Below are positions 42,414 through 51,542 of a stretch of 64,000 bases of DNA, one piece after another. The position numbers were made by a program, and so were the translations under genes. Below the pieces are notes generated by a model, which saw only the letters and a list, made by a program, of their open reading frames with translations, was not told where the DNA came from and did not search any database. The stretch is taken from assembly GCF_963667405.1 (NCBI RefSeq), contig NZ_OY763408.1, forward strand, positions 3,061,757-3,125,756. The letters are read 5' to 3'. Numbering within the stretch: position 1 is the stretch's first letter; every line of letters starts with the position of its first letter. The stretch is from an uncultured Sphaerochaeta sp. (lineage in GTDB: Bacteria > Spirochaetota > Spirochaetia > Sphaerochaetales > Sphaerochaetaceae).

Positions 42414-45400
42414 TTAGTCGAACCAAATATGCAGAATTGCCGGATTTTCCTGCAAAGCCTGCACCAAATCGTCACAGTAGCGCACACTGAACTCCCTGCC
42501 GCACTCCACGATGGTCCCCAGTTCTTCCCCCTCTTCGCGGAAGTGGAGGAGGAGCGAACAGTTGCCTCCCCAGCTCAGGCACGTGTCCCTGAGGTGGGAG
42601 ATGTGTTCGGTACTGCAGAAGGACTTTTCCAACTCAATGTGGCAGCGGGAGACCGCAAGGGGTGCCAGCTGATTCGGGTCCTCGAAGATCTGCTCGATCA
42701 GAAAGGAGATCTTGTCATTGCCTCGGGAGTTGTCGAACTTGCCGATGAAGCCGAAAATGCCGTCAACCCGTACGATATCGCGATACTGCTCGAACATCTT
42801 GGGAAAGAGGGTGGCATCGAAGGTGGCATTGCGGTCGGTAAGCTGCAGAAAGCCCATGATCCCACCCTTCTGGGTAGTATAGGGCCGGATGGAGCTGACC
42901 ATGGCAATGATGTTGGTAGGACGGCCGAAGGGCATTTGCTCCAGCTTGGAGGTGTTGACCGTCACCCGCTGATTGATCGCCTGCGCATAGGCATCAAGTG
43001 GATGTCCGCTGATGTAGAAGCCCAGCAAACCTTTTTCCATTTCCAGTTTCTCGGGAATCTTCCAGTCCTCAACTTCCCGCATGGAGAAGGTTTCCATCGA
43101 GGCTTCGGTCTCCTCGTCAAAGAGGGAGATCTGGCCGTAGGCTGTTGCCTCCTTGCGCTTCTGCACATAGGTGATGGCGTCCCCAAGGTTCTCCAGAAGT
43201 GTCGGACGGTTGGTCCCCAGGGTGTCGAACGCCCCTGCCTTGATGAGTGACTCAAGCAGCTTGGTGTTCATGGCCTTGGTGTCGAGGCGGGTGAGAAAGT
43301 CCAGGAAGTCCTTGAAGGGGCCGGCTGTATCGCGTTCCCTGACCAACAGCTCGACTACGCCCTCCCCGACATTCTTGATGCCGGCAAGGCCGTAGACGAT
43401 CTTGCCGTCGACTACGGAGAAGTGCTTGTCCGAGTAGTTGACCGAAGGCGGGAGGATCTCCAGTCCCTGGTCTTTCGCCACCTGCAGATACTCGCTGAAC
43501 TTATCGGGGCTTCCCATCTCATTGGTGAGGTTGGCAGCCCAGAATTCGGCAGGGTAGTTGGCCTTGAGGAAGGCTGTTTGGTAGGCAACCACCGAGTAGG
43601 CGACTGCATGGCTCTTGTTGAAGCCGTAGCCGGCGAACGGTTCAAGCATCTCAAAGATCTCGTTCGCATGCTGTTCGCTGCGACCCAAAGCCTTTGCCCC
43701 GGCAATGAACTTCACCTTCTCCTTTTCCAGGGCGGCTACTTTCTTTTTGCCCATGATACGCCTGAGGATGTCTGCACTGCCCAGCGAGTAACCGGCGATG
43801 ATCTGGGCCACTTTCATGACCTGTTCCTGGTAGACGATGACCCCGTAGGTGGTCTTCAGCTCTTCCTCAAGCTCGGGGTTCGCGTAGGTGATGGGCTGCT
43901 TGCCCAACTTGCAGTTGACGAACTGGGGGATGTAGGCCATCGGACCCGGGCGGTAGAGGGCATTGAGTGCGACCAGATCCTCGATGTTCGATGGCTTTGC
44001 TTCCTTGAGGATGTTCTGCATTCCCTGGCTCTCAAACTGGAAGACAGCAGTGCTGTCGCCCTTGCAGAGCATGGAAAAGGTCTTCGGGTCCTCCTCATCG
44101 ATATGGGCAGCATTGAACGAGGGGTCTTTCTTGTGGATCAGGTCCTCGGTGTGTTTGATGAGGGTCAGGGTCTTCAAGCCCAGAAAGTCCATCTTCACCA
44201 ACCCGCACTCCTCAATGAGGTCCATGGTGTACTGGGTGGAGATGGCACCGGTCTTGGCATCACGGTACAGCGGGACATACTTGACCAACTGTTCCTTGCC
44301 GATGACCACACCGGCGGCATGGGTTGAGGTGTGTCGGTTCAGGCCTTCCAAGCGGCGTGCTGCATCAAAGAGCTCGGCATAAATACCGCCACGGTCTTCC
44401 AGCTCCCCCAGCTCCTTGTTTTGCTCAAAAGCCTTTGCGAGGGTCATCTTCGGATCATCGGGGATGAGTTTGCAGATGTTGTTCGACTCGTCGAAGGGGA
44501 TGTCCAGAACGCGTGCGACATCCTTGACCACAGCCTTGGCCTTCAGGGTTCCGAACGTTGCAATCTGGGCAACACGCTCGGTGCCGTAGTGGTCGGTCAC
44601 ATAGTTGATGACTTCCTGCCTCCGCTCGAAGCAGAAGTCAATGTCGAAGTCAGGCATGCTTACCCGTTCTGGGTTCAGGAATCGTTCGAAGAGGAGGTTG
44701 AACTTGATCGGATCGACATCGGTGATCTCGATGGAGTAGGCTACCAGCGATCCGGCACCGGACCCACGGCCGGGACCGACGGGGATGTCGTGCTGCTTGG
44801 CCCACTGGATGTAGTCCATGACGATGAGGAAGTAGCCTTCGAACTTCATCTTGATGATGACATCAAGCTCGTAATCCAAACGCTTCTGAAGCTCCTCGGT
44901 TATGGTGGTGTACCGTTTCCGCAGCCCCTCGTTGGAGAGATGGCGTAGGTAATCTGCAGGGTCGGCAAAGCCTTCGGGAACCTCGAAATCCGGCAGGAGC
45001 GGACCGGGGAAATGAATCTCAAGATTGCAACGCTGGGCGATGCGGACGGTGTTCTCCAACGCCTCGGGGCACCAGGAAAACAGATCATGCATCTCCTGTT
45101 GGGTCTTCATGTAGAATTCCTGGTTCGGAAAACGCATGCGGTCGGGATCATTTTTCTTGGAGTTGGTTCCCACGCAGAGCAAGAGGTCTTGGGCGTTTGC
45201 ATCACTCTTGTCGATGTAGTGTATGTCATTGGTGCACACCAAGGGAATTCCTGTTTCGTCGCTGAGTTGCTTGAGCAGGGGGTTGGTCCGCTTCTGCTCG
45301 GCAAGATTGTGGTCCTGCAGCTCAAGGAAATAGCGTCCGTCGTCAAAGACGGATGAGAACCAGAGGGCCCGCTCCTTGGCCAGCTCGTACTGGTTGTTCA

Positions 45401-45875
45401 GCAGGTGCTGGAGTATTTCACCCCCAAGGCAGGCTGAGAGGCAGATCAGGCCTTCATTGTACTGCTTCAAGAGCTCATCATCGATGCGGGGCTTGAAATA
45501 GAAGCCTTCGGTGTAGGAGATGGAGTTGAGCTCCATCAGGTTGTGATAGCCCTGCTCGTTCATCGCCAAGAGAATGAGATGGTACTGATTGGGCTTCTTG
45601 CCGCCCGGGGCGGGGCGTTCGGTGTGGCCGGTAGGGTTGCAATAGAATTCACAGCCTATGATGGGGTTGATCCCGGCATCCTTTGCGGCATTGTAGAAGC
45701 GCAATGATCCGAACATGTTGCCGTGGTCGGTGATGGCCAGACTGGTCATGCCCAGGTTCTTTGCCTTTTCCATATATCGCTTGATGGGGGCCGCCCCATC
45801 AAGGAGGGAGAAGTCTGTATGGTTGTGCAGGTGGACAAAGGTTTGCTGCACGGTTTGCTCTTCGGTTTCAGACAT
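42414..45875 (-). CDS. dnaE: DNA polymerase III alpha subunit
   Basis: The replicative polymerase catalytic subunit, 1153 residues, intact and without intein. The N-terminal PHP domain begins FVHLHNHTDFSLLDGA. The catalytic palm has GPGRGSGAGSLVAYSIEITDVDP (~375) and MPDFDIDFCFERR with two active-site aspartates (~415). The HhH and OB-fold regions follow (~840 and ~980). Start 45875 has GGAG nine bases upstream; the longer frame would overlap the preceding gene. It is the last gene of the xanthine-dehydrogenase-like transcript, 19 bases after it. Confidence 0.97.
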   Translation of the reverse strand: MSETEEQTVQQTFVHLHNHTDFSLLDGAAPIKRYMEKAKNLGMTSLAITDHGNMFGSLRFYNAAKDAGINPIIGCEFYCNPTGHTERPAPGGKKPNQYHLILLAMNEQGYHNLMELNSISYTEGFYFKPRIDDELLKQYNEGLICLSACLGGEILQHLLNNQYELAKERALWFSSVFDDGRYFLELQDHNLAEQKRTNPLLKQLSDETGIPLVCTNDIHYIDKSDANAQDLLLCVGTNSKKNDPDRMRFPNQEFYMKTQQEMHDLFSWCPEALENTVRIAQRCNLEIHFPGPLLPDFEVPEGFADPADYLRHLSNEGLRKRYTTITEELQKRLDYELDVIIKMKFEGYFLIVMDYIQWAKQHDIPVGPGRGSGAGSLVAYSIEITDVDPIKFNLLFERFLNPERVSMPDFDIDFCFERRQEVINYVTDHYGTERVAQIATFGTLKAKAVVKDVARVLDIPFDESNNICKLIPDDPKMTLAKAFEQNKELGELEDRGGIYAELFDAARRLEGLNRHTSTHAAGVVIGKEQLVKYVPLYRDAKTGAISTQYTMDLIEECGLVKMDFLGLKTLTLIKHTEDLIHKKDPSFNAAHIDEEDPKTFSMLCKGDSTAVFQFESQGMQNILKEAKPSNIEDLVALNALYRPGPMAYIPQFVNCKLGKQPITYANPELEEELKTTYGVIVYQEQVMKVAQIIAGYSLGSADILRRIMGKKKVAALEKEKVKFIAGAKALGRSEQHANEIFEMLEPFAGYGFNKSHAVAYSVVAYQTAFLKANYPAEFWAANLTNEMGSPDKFSEYLQVAKDQGLEILPPSVNYSDKHFSVVDGKIVYGLAGIKNVGEGVVELLVRERDTAGPFKDFLDFLTRLDTKAMNTKLLESLIKAGAFDTLGTNRPTLLENLGDAITYVQKRKEATAYGQISLFDEETEASMETFSMREVEDWKIPEKLEMEKGLLGFYISGHPLDAYAQAINQRVTVNTSKLEQMPFGRPTNIIAMVSSIRPYTTQKGGIMGFLQLTDRNATFDATLFPKMFEQYRDIVRVDGIFGFIGKFDNSRGNDKISFLIEQIFEDPNQLAPLAVSRCHIELEKSFCSTEHISHLRDTCLSWGGNCSLLLHFREEGEELGTIVECGREFSVRYCDDLVQALQENPAILHIWFD

Positions 45876-45894
45876 GTATCGGTACTCCAGGCGC

Positions 45895-46782
45895 CTATTG
45901 CGAAAGGGATTTTGCATTCAGCTCGTGGAGAAAGGACTCAAAAATCCTTCTCCCACGTTCCAACTGCAGATCACTGATCGCCGAGTGCATTTTGGTCAAT
46001 TCGGTCACCAGCTCATATGAGAGCGTATTGACCCGTTCAGGATGAATCGGGAGAGTGATTCCCGACAGTTTTGACTCAAGATCCTTGCTGATGTGGAAGG
46101 CCTTGTTGGGGAAGGTTATGCAGAACTGCGCCTTGTTCAGGGAGTTTTGCGAGCGCTTCGCCTGAAACGCCACTATAACACATTCATCAGTGGTGCGGAT
46201 AGGGTCCTCAACCGTAATGATCTTCTGGTAATCCCCATATTCAAGCCCGATTCTGACTCTGGTAAGGAGGGCCTTCTGCTCACCGAGCAGGAGCTTTCCC
46301 TCCCTGTCATAGAGCTTTGCGATCGGGATCCAGTGCGTGGATACCTTTCCGCCCTGGTAGTACTTGATCTCTGCCATTGCATCGAGCACGGCAAGGGTTG
46401 TGGAGAGAGGAAGGCGGAGATCGGGCACGCAGAGCGAGCCTCCGATGGTGACCTGGTGCCTGACAATCTGGCTGGCCAGTGTCCTGAGCGTCTCCTGCAG
46501 GATGTCGGGCAAGACCAGTTTTCCTGCAGAGAGCAGCTGGCTGGTGGTGACCATGGATCCGATTTCGACAAACCTGTCATTGCGGGTGATCTTCTTCAGC
46601 TCCTCCATACCCCCCAGATCGATGATCCCATCCTTGATCTCGCTGGGGTAGTACTCCTTCTGGCTCATCAGATAGGTGCCTCCCGCCCACAGGATTGCCT
46701 GTGGATAGCGCCATGCAATGGCTGCAAACTCGCTGAGAGTCTTGGGGGTATGAATGACAGGAGACCTAATTCCTTCGTACAC
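45895..46782 (-). CDS. FAD-binding subunit, xanthine dehydrogenase family
   Basis: A 295-residue homologue of CoxM/XdhB, the FAD subunit of molybdenum hydroxylases. It keeps ILWAGGTYLMSQKE (~30), where family members have an AGGTDL flavin loop, IEIGSMVTTSQLL-like sequence (~72) and IVRHQVTIGGSLCVPDLRLPLSTTLAVLDA (~112). The T/S-I-G-G-N block of the family is here TIGGS. FAD binding is likely but the loops are degenerate. It overlaps the iron-sulfur gene by 17 bases. Confidence 0.8.
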   Translation of the reverse strand: MYEGIRSPVIHTPKTLSEFAAIAWRYPQAILWAGGTYLMSQKEYYPSEIKDGIIDLGGMEELKKITRNDRFVEIGSMVTTSQLLSAGKLVLPDILQETLRTLASQIVRHQVTIGGSLCVPDLRLPLSTTLAVLDAMAEIKYYQGGKVSTHWIPIAKLYDREGKLLLGEQKALLTRVRIGLEYGDYQKIITVEDPIRTTDECVIVAFQAKRSQNSLNKAQFCITFPNKAFHISKDLESKLSGITLPIHPERVNTLSYELVTELTKMHSAISDLQLERGRRIFESFLHELNAKSLSQ

Positions 46783-47317
46783 GTTTGCGCCTCCTGTAAG
46801 TCAGGGCTATCTCGACAATCTGCAACATCTCCGACATATCCATGCACTGGCAGGTATTCAGGGAGAGCTCCTGGATAATGGCCTTCTTGTCCAGCTTCTC
46901 CTCGTCGTTGTGCTCGGCCCTGATCGGGAGGTTGGTGCTGCTGAATGTCTTGGTGCGTGTGTTGTTGGTGAGTTCACGCAAGACGGACTCAATGATCAGG
47001 GTCTTGCTGGCAAAGCAGTTGGGACACGGGGTGTTGCCGGTGGCTTGGTATGCCCGTTCTATGTCACGATACTGACGGGTTTTCTGATAGCTCTCAAAGG
47101 TCTTGATCGTGGCATCCTTGAGCCGGAAGGCGGGGATGACGCAACTGAGGGCTGCCTCGTCATTGATCAGGACAATGCAGTTGCCGCAGGCGTTTCCCTT
47201 GCAATGGCTGGTGATGGTCTTGTTGCCCAGGTCCTCCATGAGTATCAGGGAGAGTGGCTTGTTGGAATTGACCGAAAGGGAGAGAGCCTTCCCGTCAATA
47301 TTGCATTCTATTTTCAT
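46766..47317 (-). CDS. 2Fe-2S subunit, xanthine dehydrogenase family
   Basis: A 183-residue homologue of CoxS/XdhC electron-transfer subunits. The plant-ferredoxin-like domain has C39, C44, C47 and C59 (HCKGNACGNC and LSC). The second cluster domain has C98/C101 (CPNC) and C156/C158 (CQC). The gap between the two Cys pairs of the second cluster is about 55 residues against roughly 30 in well-known enzymes, so a loop of about 24 residues is inserted. It overlaps both neighbours, four bases with the large subunit gene. Confidence 0.85.
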   Translation of the reverse strand: MKIECNIDGKALSLSVNSNKPLSLILMEDLGNKTITSHCKGNACGNCIVLINDEAALSCVIPAFRLKDATIKTFESYQKTRQYRDIERAYQATGNTPCPNCFASKTLIIESVLRELTNNTRTKTFSSTNLPIRAEHNDEEKLDKKAIIQELSLNTCQCMDMSEMLQIVEIALTYRRRKRVRRN

Positions 47318-49275
47318 GGTTTGCCTCGCATGGCTGCAAGCAGGATGGCCCCGTCCACCGGCATTTTTGCGACCGGGCTGAGCAGGGCCTGCTCGAGTGC
47401 CGAGATGAAGGCGGCACTCACCACCCCCTTCAGGGCACTGGTTATGGAGGAAGAGATCTGCTCTCCCTCACCTTTTATCACAATGTCGATGTCAAAGCTG
47501 CTTCGGTTGGAAAGCAGGGCTCCCGCTTCCCGAAGTGTGGTGACTATGGTGTGGCGTATTTTGCTTTTGAGCACCTGCTCGTTGAAAATACGTGCGAGTG
47601 AGATGGAGGTCCAGACCGAGCGGACAAGCGGTTGGAGGGTGACCGAGTCGACTTCCAACTCCAAGGCGACGGCCACATAGCTGTTGCTGAAGAACAGGGA
47701 TCCTTTCGCAGATGCTTGGCGGGAAGAGAAAACGCTCTCGCAGATGGGCAGGGGCTGGACGAATCGCTTTTCCTTGATCTGGGTACAGGCTTTCTGCACT
47801 TGCATCGGCATTCTCCCGCTGTTTGCTGCAAGGACCGAGGGCCCGCTGTCGAGCATCTCCTTCTGTTCTTCCAGAAAGGTTATGTCGCTCTTTGCCACTC
47901 CCAGTTCCTCGCAGATGATCTGGCGCCAGATTTCTGCACTGGATCCGTTGCGGTAGAAGGAGGTGTTCACTTCCACCTTGTTGTTGGGGTTGAGCGTGAT
48001 CTGAACCGGCTGTTGGGGAAGCGATCGGCACTCACTGCTGAACCCGCTGATTCCGGCTCCACAGGCCAAGGCGATGCCCCTGCTGTAATTGAAGAATGTG
48101 GAGAGCTTGACCCGCATCTGCTTTTGCATCTCATAGGCGGCACTCTTGCGTTGGAAATCCGATCGTTCGCTTACCGAACTGATCAGATCCTTGAGCTTTG
48201 CATACTTGTCACTGCGGATGGCCTGGCTGTGGCTCGGGCTGTCGGCTGCAAACTTCAGTCGCCAGGTCAGGGGATTGTAGCCGGTCAGTTTGGCAAGGGC
48301 GCTGTAGTGTGTCTCAGTGGAACAGAGCGCGTCATTGTACCCCAGATCCCCGAAGAAGTGTGCCGGGGCGGTGTTGCTGGTATGGAAGGTGATCGAAATG
48401 GAAAGTGCGGCAAGCGGATAGAGCGGGACCAAGCCTGCAATGAGTTGGTTGCTCATCTCTTCGCTGAACATAGGCTCACACCCTTGGTTGACCTGGACCT
48501 CGATGGCCTCAGCATGTACGTGCCCATCAGAGAGGTACCAGGTCTTGCGCTTGATGGTCAGCTCAGGTCGTGAGCTTTCAATGGAACACAACAACTCCAC
48601 CGGGCACTGTCCCTTGATGCAGGCAATGGAGGCGAGGGAAGAGAGTGAGGAAGGGGCGAGGAGCATCTCATCATGGGGCGCATAGAAGGGGAGCCTGTGG
48701 ATCACAATCTTGCGCTTTGGGATGCCGGTAGTGTCACTTACTGTCTCCCTGACATGGCTGGGCCACTGGGTGGGGGTGTAGATGTGCAGGATGTCTTCTT
48801 CCATCTCCACATTGATTCTGGTGAGGGTGTTGCTCTGATATTCGGATCCTGAGAAGCGGTAGGTTCGCTCAAGGGTCTCCAAACCTGGCTCGGCGGTTGC
48901 AGTTTCGAGGTTTCCGTAGCGATACGTATACGGGGTGGATTCTATGACCGTTTCCTCACCCTGGGTGCTTCCCGGCAACTGATAGGAGATGTTGATCTCC
49001 CTAGCTTTGAGCTGGACCGATTCGCTGTCGTACCCGAAGAGCGCCAATACCGGTTGGCGATGGTAGGAGATGGAGGAAGAAGTCAAAAGGGGTACTGCAC
49101 TGTCGAGCACCCGTATCCGATTGGTTCCCGGGATATCCCTCGTGGCGACAAGAATGAAATTATTGTCCAGCTCGGGCAGGGTGATCTCCCCAATCCTTCC
49201 TGCATCGACTGAAGAGGTGATCACCAGTCCATGCAACATCGCCACCTTGCCCGCCGAGGGCTTTTTCTCTGCCAT
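47314..49275 (-). CDS. Molybdenum-subunit-like protein, xanthine dehydrogenase family (degenerate)
   Basis: A 653-residue distant relative of XdhA/CoxL molybdopterin-binding subunits, about 100 residues shorter than usual. The aldehyde-oxidase hammerhead-like N-terminus is seen in VAMLHGLVITSSVDAGRIGEITLPEL and SAVPLLTSSSISYHRQPVLALFG. Where the family has the GGxFGxK pterin-binding loop, this protein reads PFYAPHDEMLLAPSS. I see no C-terminal GEPP-type catalytic Glu motif. It may be inactive with molybdopterin or bind a different cofactor. First gene of the operon with a good promoter and AGAGG eight bases before the ATG; a longer frame to 49422 is rejected. Confidence 0.7.
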   Translation of the reverse strand: MAEKKPSAGKVAMLHGLVITSSVDAGRIGEITLPELDNNFILVATRDIPGTNRIRVLDSAVPLLTSSSISYHRQPVLALFGYDSESVQLKAREINISYQLPGSTQGEETVIESTPYTYRYGNLETATAEPGLETLERTYRFSGSEYQSNTLTRINVEMEEDILHIYTPTQWPSHVRETVSDTTGIPKRKIVIHRLPFYAPHDEMLLAPSSLSSLASIACIKGQCPVELLCSIESSRPELTIKRKTWYLSDGHVHAEAIEVQVNQGCEPMFSEEMSNQLIAGLVPLYPLAALSISITFHTSNTAPAHFFGDLGYNDALCSTETHYSALAKLTGYNPLTWRLKFAADSPSHSQAIRSDKYAKLKDLISSVSERSDFQRKSAAYEMQKQMRVKLSTFFNYSRGIALACGAGISGFSSECRSLPQQPVQITLNPNNKVEVNTSFYRNGSSAEIWRQIICEELGVAKSDITFLEEQKEMLDSGPSVLAANSGRMPMQVQKACTQIKEKRFVQPLPICESVFSSRQASAKGSLFFSNSYVAVALELEVDSVTLQPLVRSVWTSISLARIFNEQVLKSKIRHTIVTTLREAGALLSNRSSFDIDIVIKGEGEQISSSITSALKGVVSAAFISALEQALLSPVAKMPVDGAILLAAMRGKP

Positions 49276-49298
49276 CCTGCCTACCTCTCTGAAGTAGA

Positions 49299-49327
49299 AA
49301 GATAGCATGGACGCTCCCCAGAAGCAA
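49299..49327 (-). promoter_or_regulatory. Promoter of the xanthine-dehydrogenase-like operon and dnaE
   Basis: TTGCTT (49322-49327), 17 bases, TATCTT (49299-49304) on the minus strand. Confidence 0.65.
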
Positions 49328-49349
49328 TGAGAGATGCCGCAAACCCAGC

Positions 49350-49385
49350 TTGCCACACAGCTTCCAAGGCCGTACAATCGAGCCA
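49350..49385 (+). promoter_or_regulatory. Leaderless promoter of ligA
   Basis: TTGCCA (49350-49355), 17 bases, TACAAT (49373-49378), six bases to the ATG; predicted +1 is the A of the start codon. Confidence 0.75.
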
Positions 49386-51478
49386 TGAATGCAATCCAGC
49401 AAGAGGTGCGCTCCCTCATCAAGCAGCTCAGTGAGTATCAGAAGGCCTACTACGTGGACAATCGTCCGCAAGTCAGTGATTTGGAATATGATCGTCTCTT
49501 CGATCGTTTGCAGCATCTTGAACAGGAGCATCCCGAGCTTAGGTTCCCTGACTCTCCTACACAACGCGTAGGCAGTGATCTCGATGCCGACTTTCCTGAG
49601 GTAGCCCATACCATTCCCGTATTGAGCCTGGACAAGTCCTACTCCTCCGAGCAACTGCTCTCCTGGATACAGAAAACCGAGACAAAACTGGATGAGCAGG
49701 TGGGAATCGTCATCGAGGAGAAGATCGATGGCATCTCCATCGTACTTTACTACGAGGAAGGGGTGCTGGTACGGGCGGTTACCCGCGGCAACGGTGCTGT
49801 GGGCAATGATGTGACGGCGAATGTGCGGACCATCTCATCGGTTCCCTTGAGCATCCCCACCAAGGAGACGCTGGCTGTGCGCGGTGAGGTGTATCTTCCC
49901 AAGGCCTCCTTTGCCCTGCTCAATGAGCAGATGGAGGTTCCCTTTGCAAATCCGCGCAATCTTGCTGCAGGTACGATCAGGCGGGTGAAGAGCAGCCAGG
50001 TCGCCAAGGTTCCGCTTCAGATATTCGTGTATGAGGGGTTCTGGGAGTCCGACACCCAGTTGAAGGATCACCTGTCGATTCTTTCGGCGCTTTCTTCTTA
50101 TGGGTTTCGCATCAATGAGAACCTTGCCTACTTTACCCAGGATGCGAGGATTGCCAAGCAGAAACTGGAGGAGGCAAACCTGAGCGGCTTTGCCGGCAGT
50201 TTTGCGGATATCGCCTCCTATCTCAATGCTCATACCAAACAGCGAAGGGATCTTGCCTATGAGATCGACGGGTTGGTGGCAAAGGTGGATGAGCTCTCGT
50301 TCCGGGAGTTGCTGGGGTACACCGAGCATCACCCGAGGTGGGCGATGGCCTACAAGTTCGAGTCCCCACAGGCCCAGACCGAAATCCTTGCCATCGATGT
50401 GCAGGTGGGACGTACCGGCCGGGTGACCCCGGTGGCGCGGGTAAGACCGGTGCAGGTTGCCGGCTCGACGATCAGCAACATCACCCTGCACAACCAGGAT
50501 TACATCAACATGCTTGAGCTTGGACTGGGCGATAGTGTGGAGATCAGCCGCCGTGGCGATGTCATTCCTGCTGTGGAGCGGGTGATAGAGAAGGCGGAGG
50601 GTGGTCAGGGTACCTACCATATGCCAACCGCGTGCCCGGTTTGCGCTTCCACCTTGGTGCAAAAGGGAGCCCATACGTTCTGTCCGAACCCGCGCTGCCC
50701 CCAGCAGGTGAAAGGACGCATTGAGTTTTTCATCGGCAAGGATGGGATGGATATCGAGAATTTCGGCCCGGAGACGGCCTCAGTCCTCATTGACCTTGGT
50801 CTGGTTTCGGATGTGGATGATCTCTATCGACTCGACTACCGCAAAGCCCTTGCAGACCAAAGTGGGTTTGGGGAGAAAAAGATTCGCCTGATCGAGGAGG
50901 GTATCCAGAAAAGCCTGAACCAGCCGTTTCGCAAGGTGTTGGTTGCTTTGGGTATTCCCGAGCTGGGAAAGAAGGGTGCGGATATCCTCGTCAATGCCGG
51001 CTTGGACAGCATGGACAAGTTGCTCGAGGTTGCCGGAACACAGGATGTGCAACGCCTTGTCTCGATCAGGCAGATAGGAGAGAAGAGCGCCCAGCTCTAC
51101 ATTGATGCCCTCAATGATCCGGCAATGCTCAGGCGTATCGAAGCCCTCGCTTCCCTAGGGCTCTCCATGGTGGAGCAGCAACAGAAGGAGACGGATCTTG
51201 CGCAGATCTTTGCCGGCCAGGTCTGGTGTGTGACCGGCAGCTTTGAGCATTTCAATCCCCGCGGTCTTGCCCTTGGGGAGGTGGAAAAGCGGGGAGGGAG
51301 GACCGTTTCCTCCGTTACCGGGAAAACCACCCACCTGTTGGCAGGAAGTGGGGCGGGGAGCAAACTTGAGGCTGCCAGGAAGCTGGGAGTGGCGATCGTA
51401 GACGAGCAGATGTTTCTTTCCCTGCTGGAGAGCGGGGTTCCCAAGCGGGAGGAGATGCAGGGAGAGTTCTCTTTTTAG
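49385..51478 (+). CDS. ligA: NAD-dependent DNA ligase
   Basis: Seals nicks in replication and repair using NAD. The 697-residue protein has the full set of domains: Ia (YYVDNRPQVSDLEYDRLFD), adenylation with nucleophile Lys113 in EEKIDGIS, OB fold, the zinc finger CPVCASTLVQKG...CPNPRCPQQ (~420), HhH repeats, and a C-terminal BRCT domain (GQVWCVTGSFEHFNPRG, ~605). The start at 49385 directly follows a -10 element; no Shine-Dalgarno sequence is present. The open frame to 49334 is rejected since it spans the promoter. Confidence 0.97.
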   Translation: MNAIQQEVRSLIKQLSEYQKAYYVDNRPQVSDLEYDRLFDRLQHLEQEHPELRFPDSPTQRVGSDLDADFPEVAHTIPVLSLDKSYSSEQLLSWIQKTETKLDEQVGIVIEEKIDGISIVLYYEEGVLVRAVTRGNGAVGNDVTANVRTISSVPLSIPTKETLAVRGEVYLPKASFALLNEQMEVPFANPRNLAAGTIRRVKSSQVAKVPLQIFVYEGFWESDTQLKDHLSILSALSSYGFRINENLAYFTQDARIAKQKLEEANLSGFAGSFADIASYLNAHTKQRRDLAYEIDGLVAKVDELSFRELLGYTEHHPRWAMAYKFESPQAQTEILAIDVQVGRTGRVTPVARVRPVQVAGSTISNITLHNQDYINMLELGLGDSVEISRRGDVIPAVERVIEKAEGGQGTYHMPTACPVCASTLVQKGAHTFCPNPRCPQQVKGRIEFFIGKDGMDIENFGPETASVLIDLGLVSDVDDLYRLDYRKALADQSGFGEKKIRLIEEGIQKSLNQPFRKVLVALGIPELGKKGADILVNAGLDSMDKLLEVAGTQDVQRLVSIRQIGEKSAQLYIDALNDPAMLRRIEALASLGLSMVEQQQKETDLAQIFAGQVWCVTGSFEHFNPRGLALGEVEKRGGRTVSSVTGKTTHLLAGSGAGSKLEAARKLGVAIVDEQMFLSLLESGVPKREEMQGEFSF

Positions 51479-51487
51479 CCGGGTTTA

Positions 51488-51516
51488 GTGACATTTTCTG
51501 CAAAAACGTATATACA
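51488..51516 (+). promoter_or_regulatory. Promoter of the aminotransferase operon
   Basis: GTGACA (51488-51493), 17 bases, TATACA (51511-51516). The leader is about 20 bases and carries GGAGG. Confidence 0.55.
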
Positions 51517-51542
51517 GAAACCTAGAACTGGAGGACACGTTT

